From NCBI GenBank assembly GCA_031421935.1, contig JANOPQ010000077.1, positions 1-5,911 of the forward strand: DNA of 5,911 nt, given 5' to 3'. Under the pieces are notes generated by a model. It was not told where the DNA came from. It ran no database searches and saw only the letters and a list, made by a program, of their open reading frames with translations. The translations under genes were made by a program, and so were the position numbers. The stretch comes from JAJTFW01 sp031421935. GTDB lineage: Bacteria; Bacteroidota; Bacteroidia; AKYH767-A; OLB10. Positions 5,881-5,911 of the stretch are shown here, piece by piece; within the stretch, counting starts at the first letter, position 1, and each line of letters opens with the position of its first letter.

Positions 5881-5911
5881 GCTGTATATTTTTGCGCTTC
5901 GCTAATAAGGT

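Noticed and set aside
5760..5909. Minus-strand frame open from the window edge to a TGA at 5760-5762 (49 residues), possible C-terminal end of a gene
   Set aside because: It runs straight through both GACCCC palindromes and shows no family motif; a second minus-strand frame is also open over much of the same stretch. It is better explained as pseudo-translation of the repeat, though a partial gene cannot be excluded without the next bases.

Overview
The window looks like a chromosomal segment from a Bacteroidota (Bacteroidetes) bacterium, probably of the flavobacterial, cytophagal or chitinophagal type. The basis is AT-rich DNA, start codons without Shine-Dalgarno sequences, two upstream elements matching the Bacteroidota -7 consensus TAnnTTTG, and the gene families present. 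The exact genus cannot be read from the sequence.

Layout. Positions 1-85 are AT-rich with a small hairpin and no gene. A minus-strand gene for a multi-pass membrane protein of the DUF6580 type (86-619) has its own promoter-like element at 638-645. Upstream of it lies a compact minus-strand operon read from right to left: a large cytoplasmic TPR protein (4685-3261), a ComA-like phosphosulfolactate synthase (3255-2425), a single-domain rhodanese (2428-2111), a DedA-family membrane protein (2101-1454) and shikimate dehydrogenase AroE (1454-684). Junctions in the operon are 5 nt, a 4-nt overlap, 9 nt and a 1-nt overlap, so co-transcription and partial translational coupling are very likely. A -7-like element at 4703-4710 sits just upstream of the TPR start. 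A 318-bp AT-rich gap separates this operon from a divergent plus-strand gene (5004-5678) for a TIP30/HTATIP2-like atypical short-chain dehydrogenase. The right edge (5760-5911) holds palindromic sequence that looks like an intergenic repeat family.

How the genes may work together. AroE makes shikimate on the way to aromatic amino acids. The ComA homologue would condense phosphoenolpyruvate with sulfite. The rhodanese, joined to it by an ATGA stop/start overlap, is of a type that can release sulfite from thiosulfate, so a sulfite supply-and-use pair is a reasonable hypothesis. DedA proteins include undecaprenyl-phosphate translocases, linking the operon loosely to the cell envelope. The TPR protein has no visible catalytic domain.

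No wholly new defence or mobile system is visible. The most unusual points are the ComA-rhodanese coupling, an in-frame hexanucleotide microsatellite inside aroE, and the palindromic repeats at the right edge.
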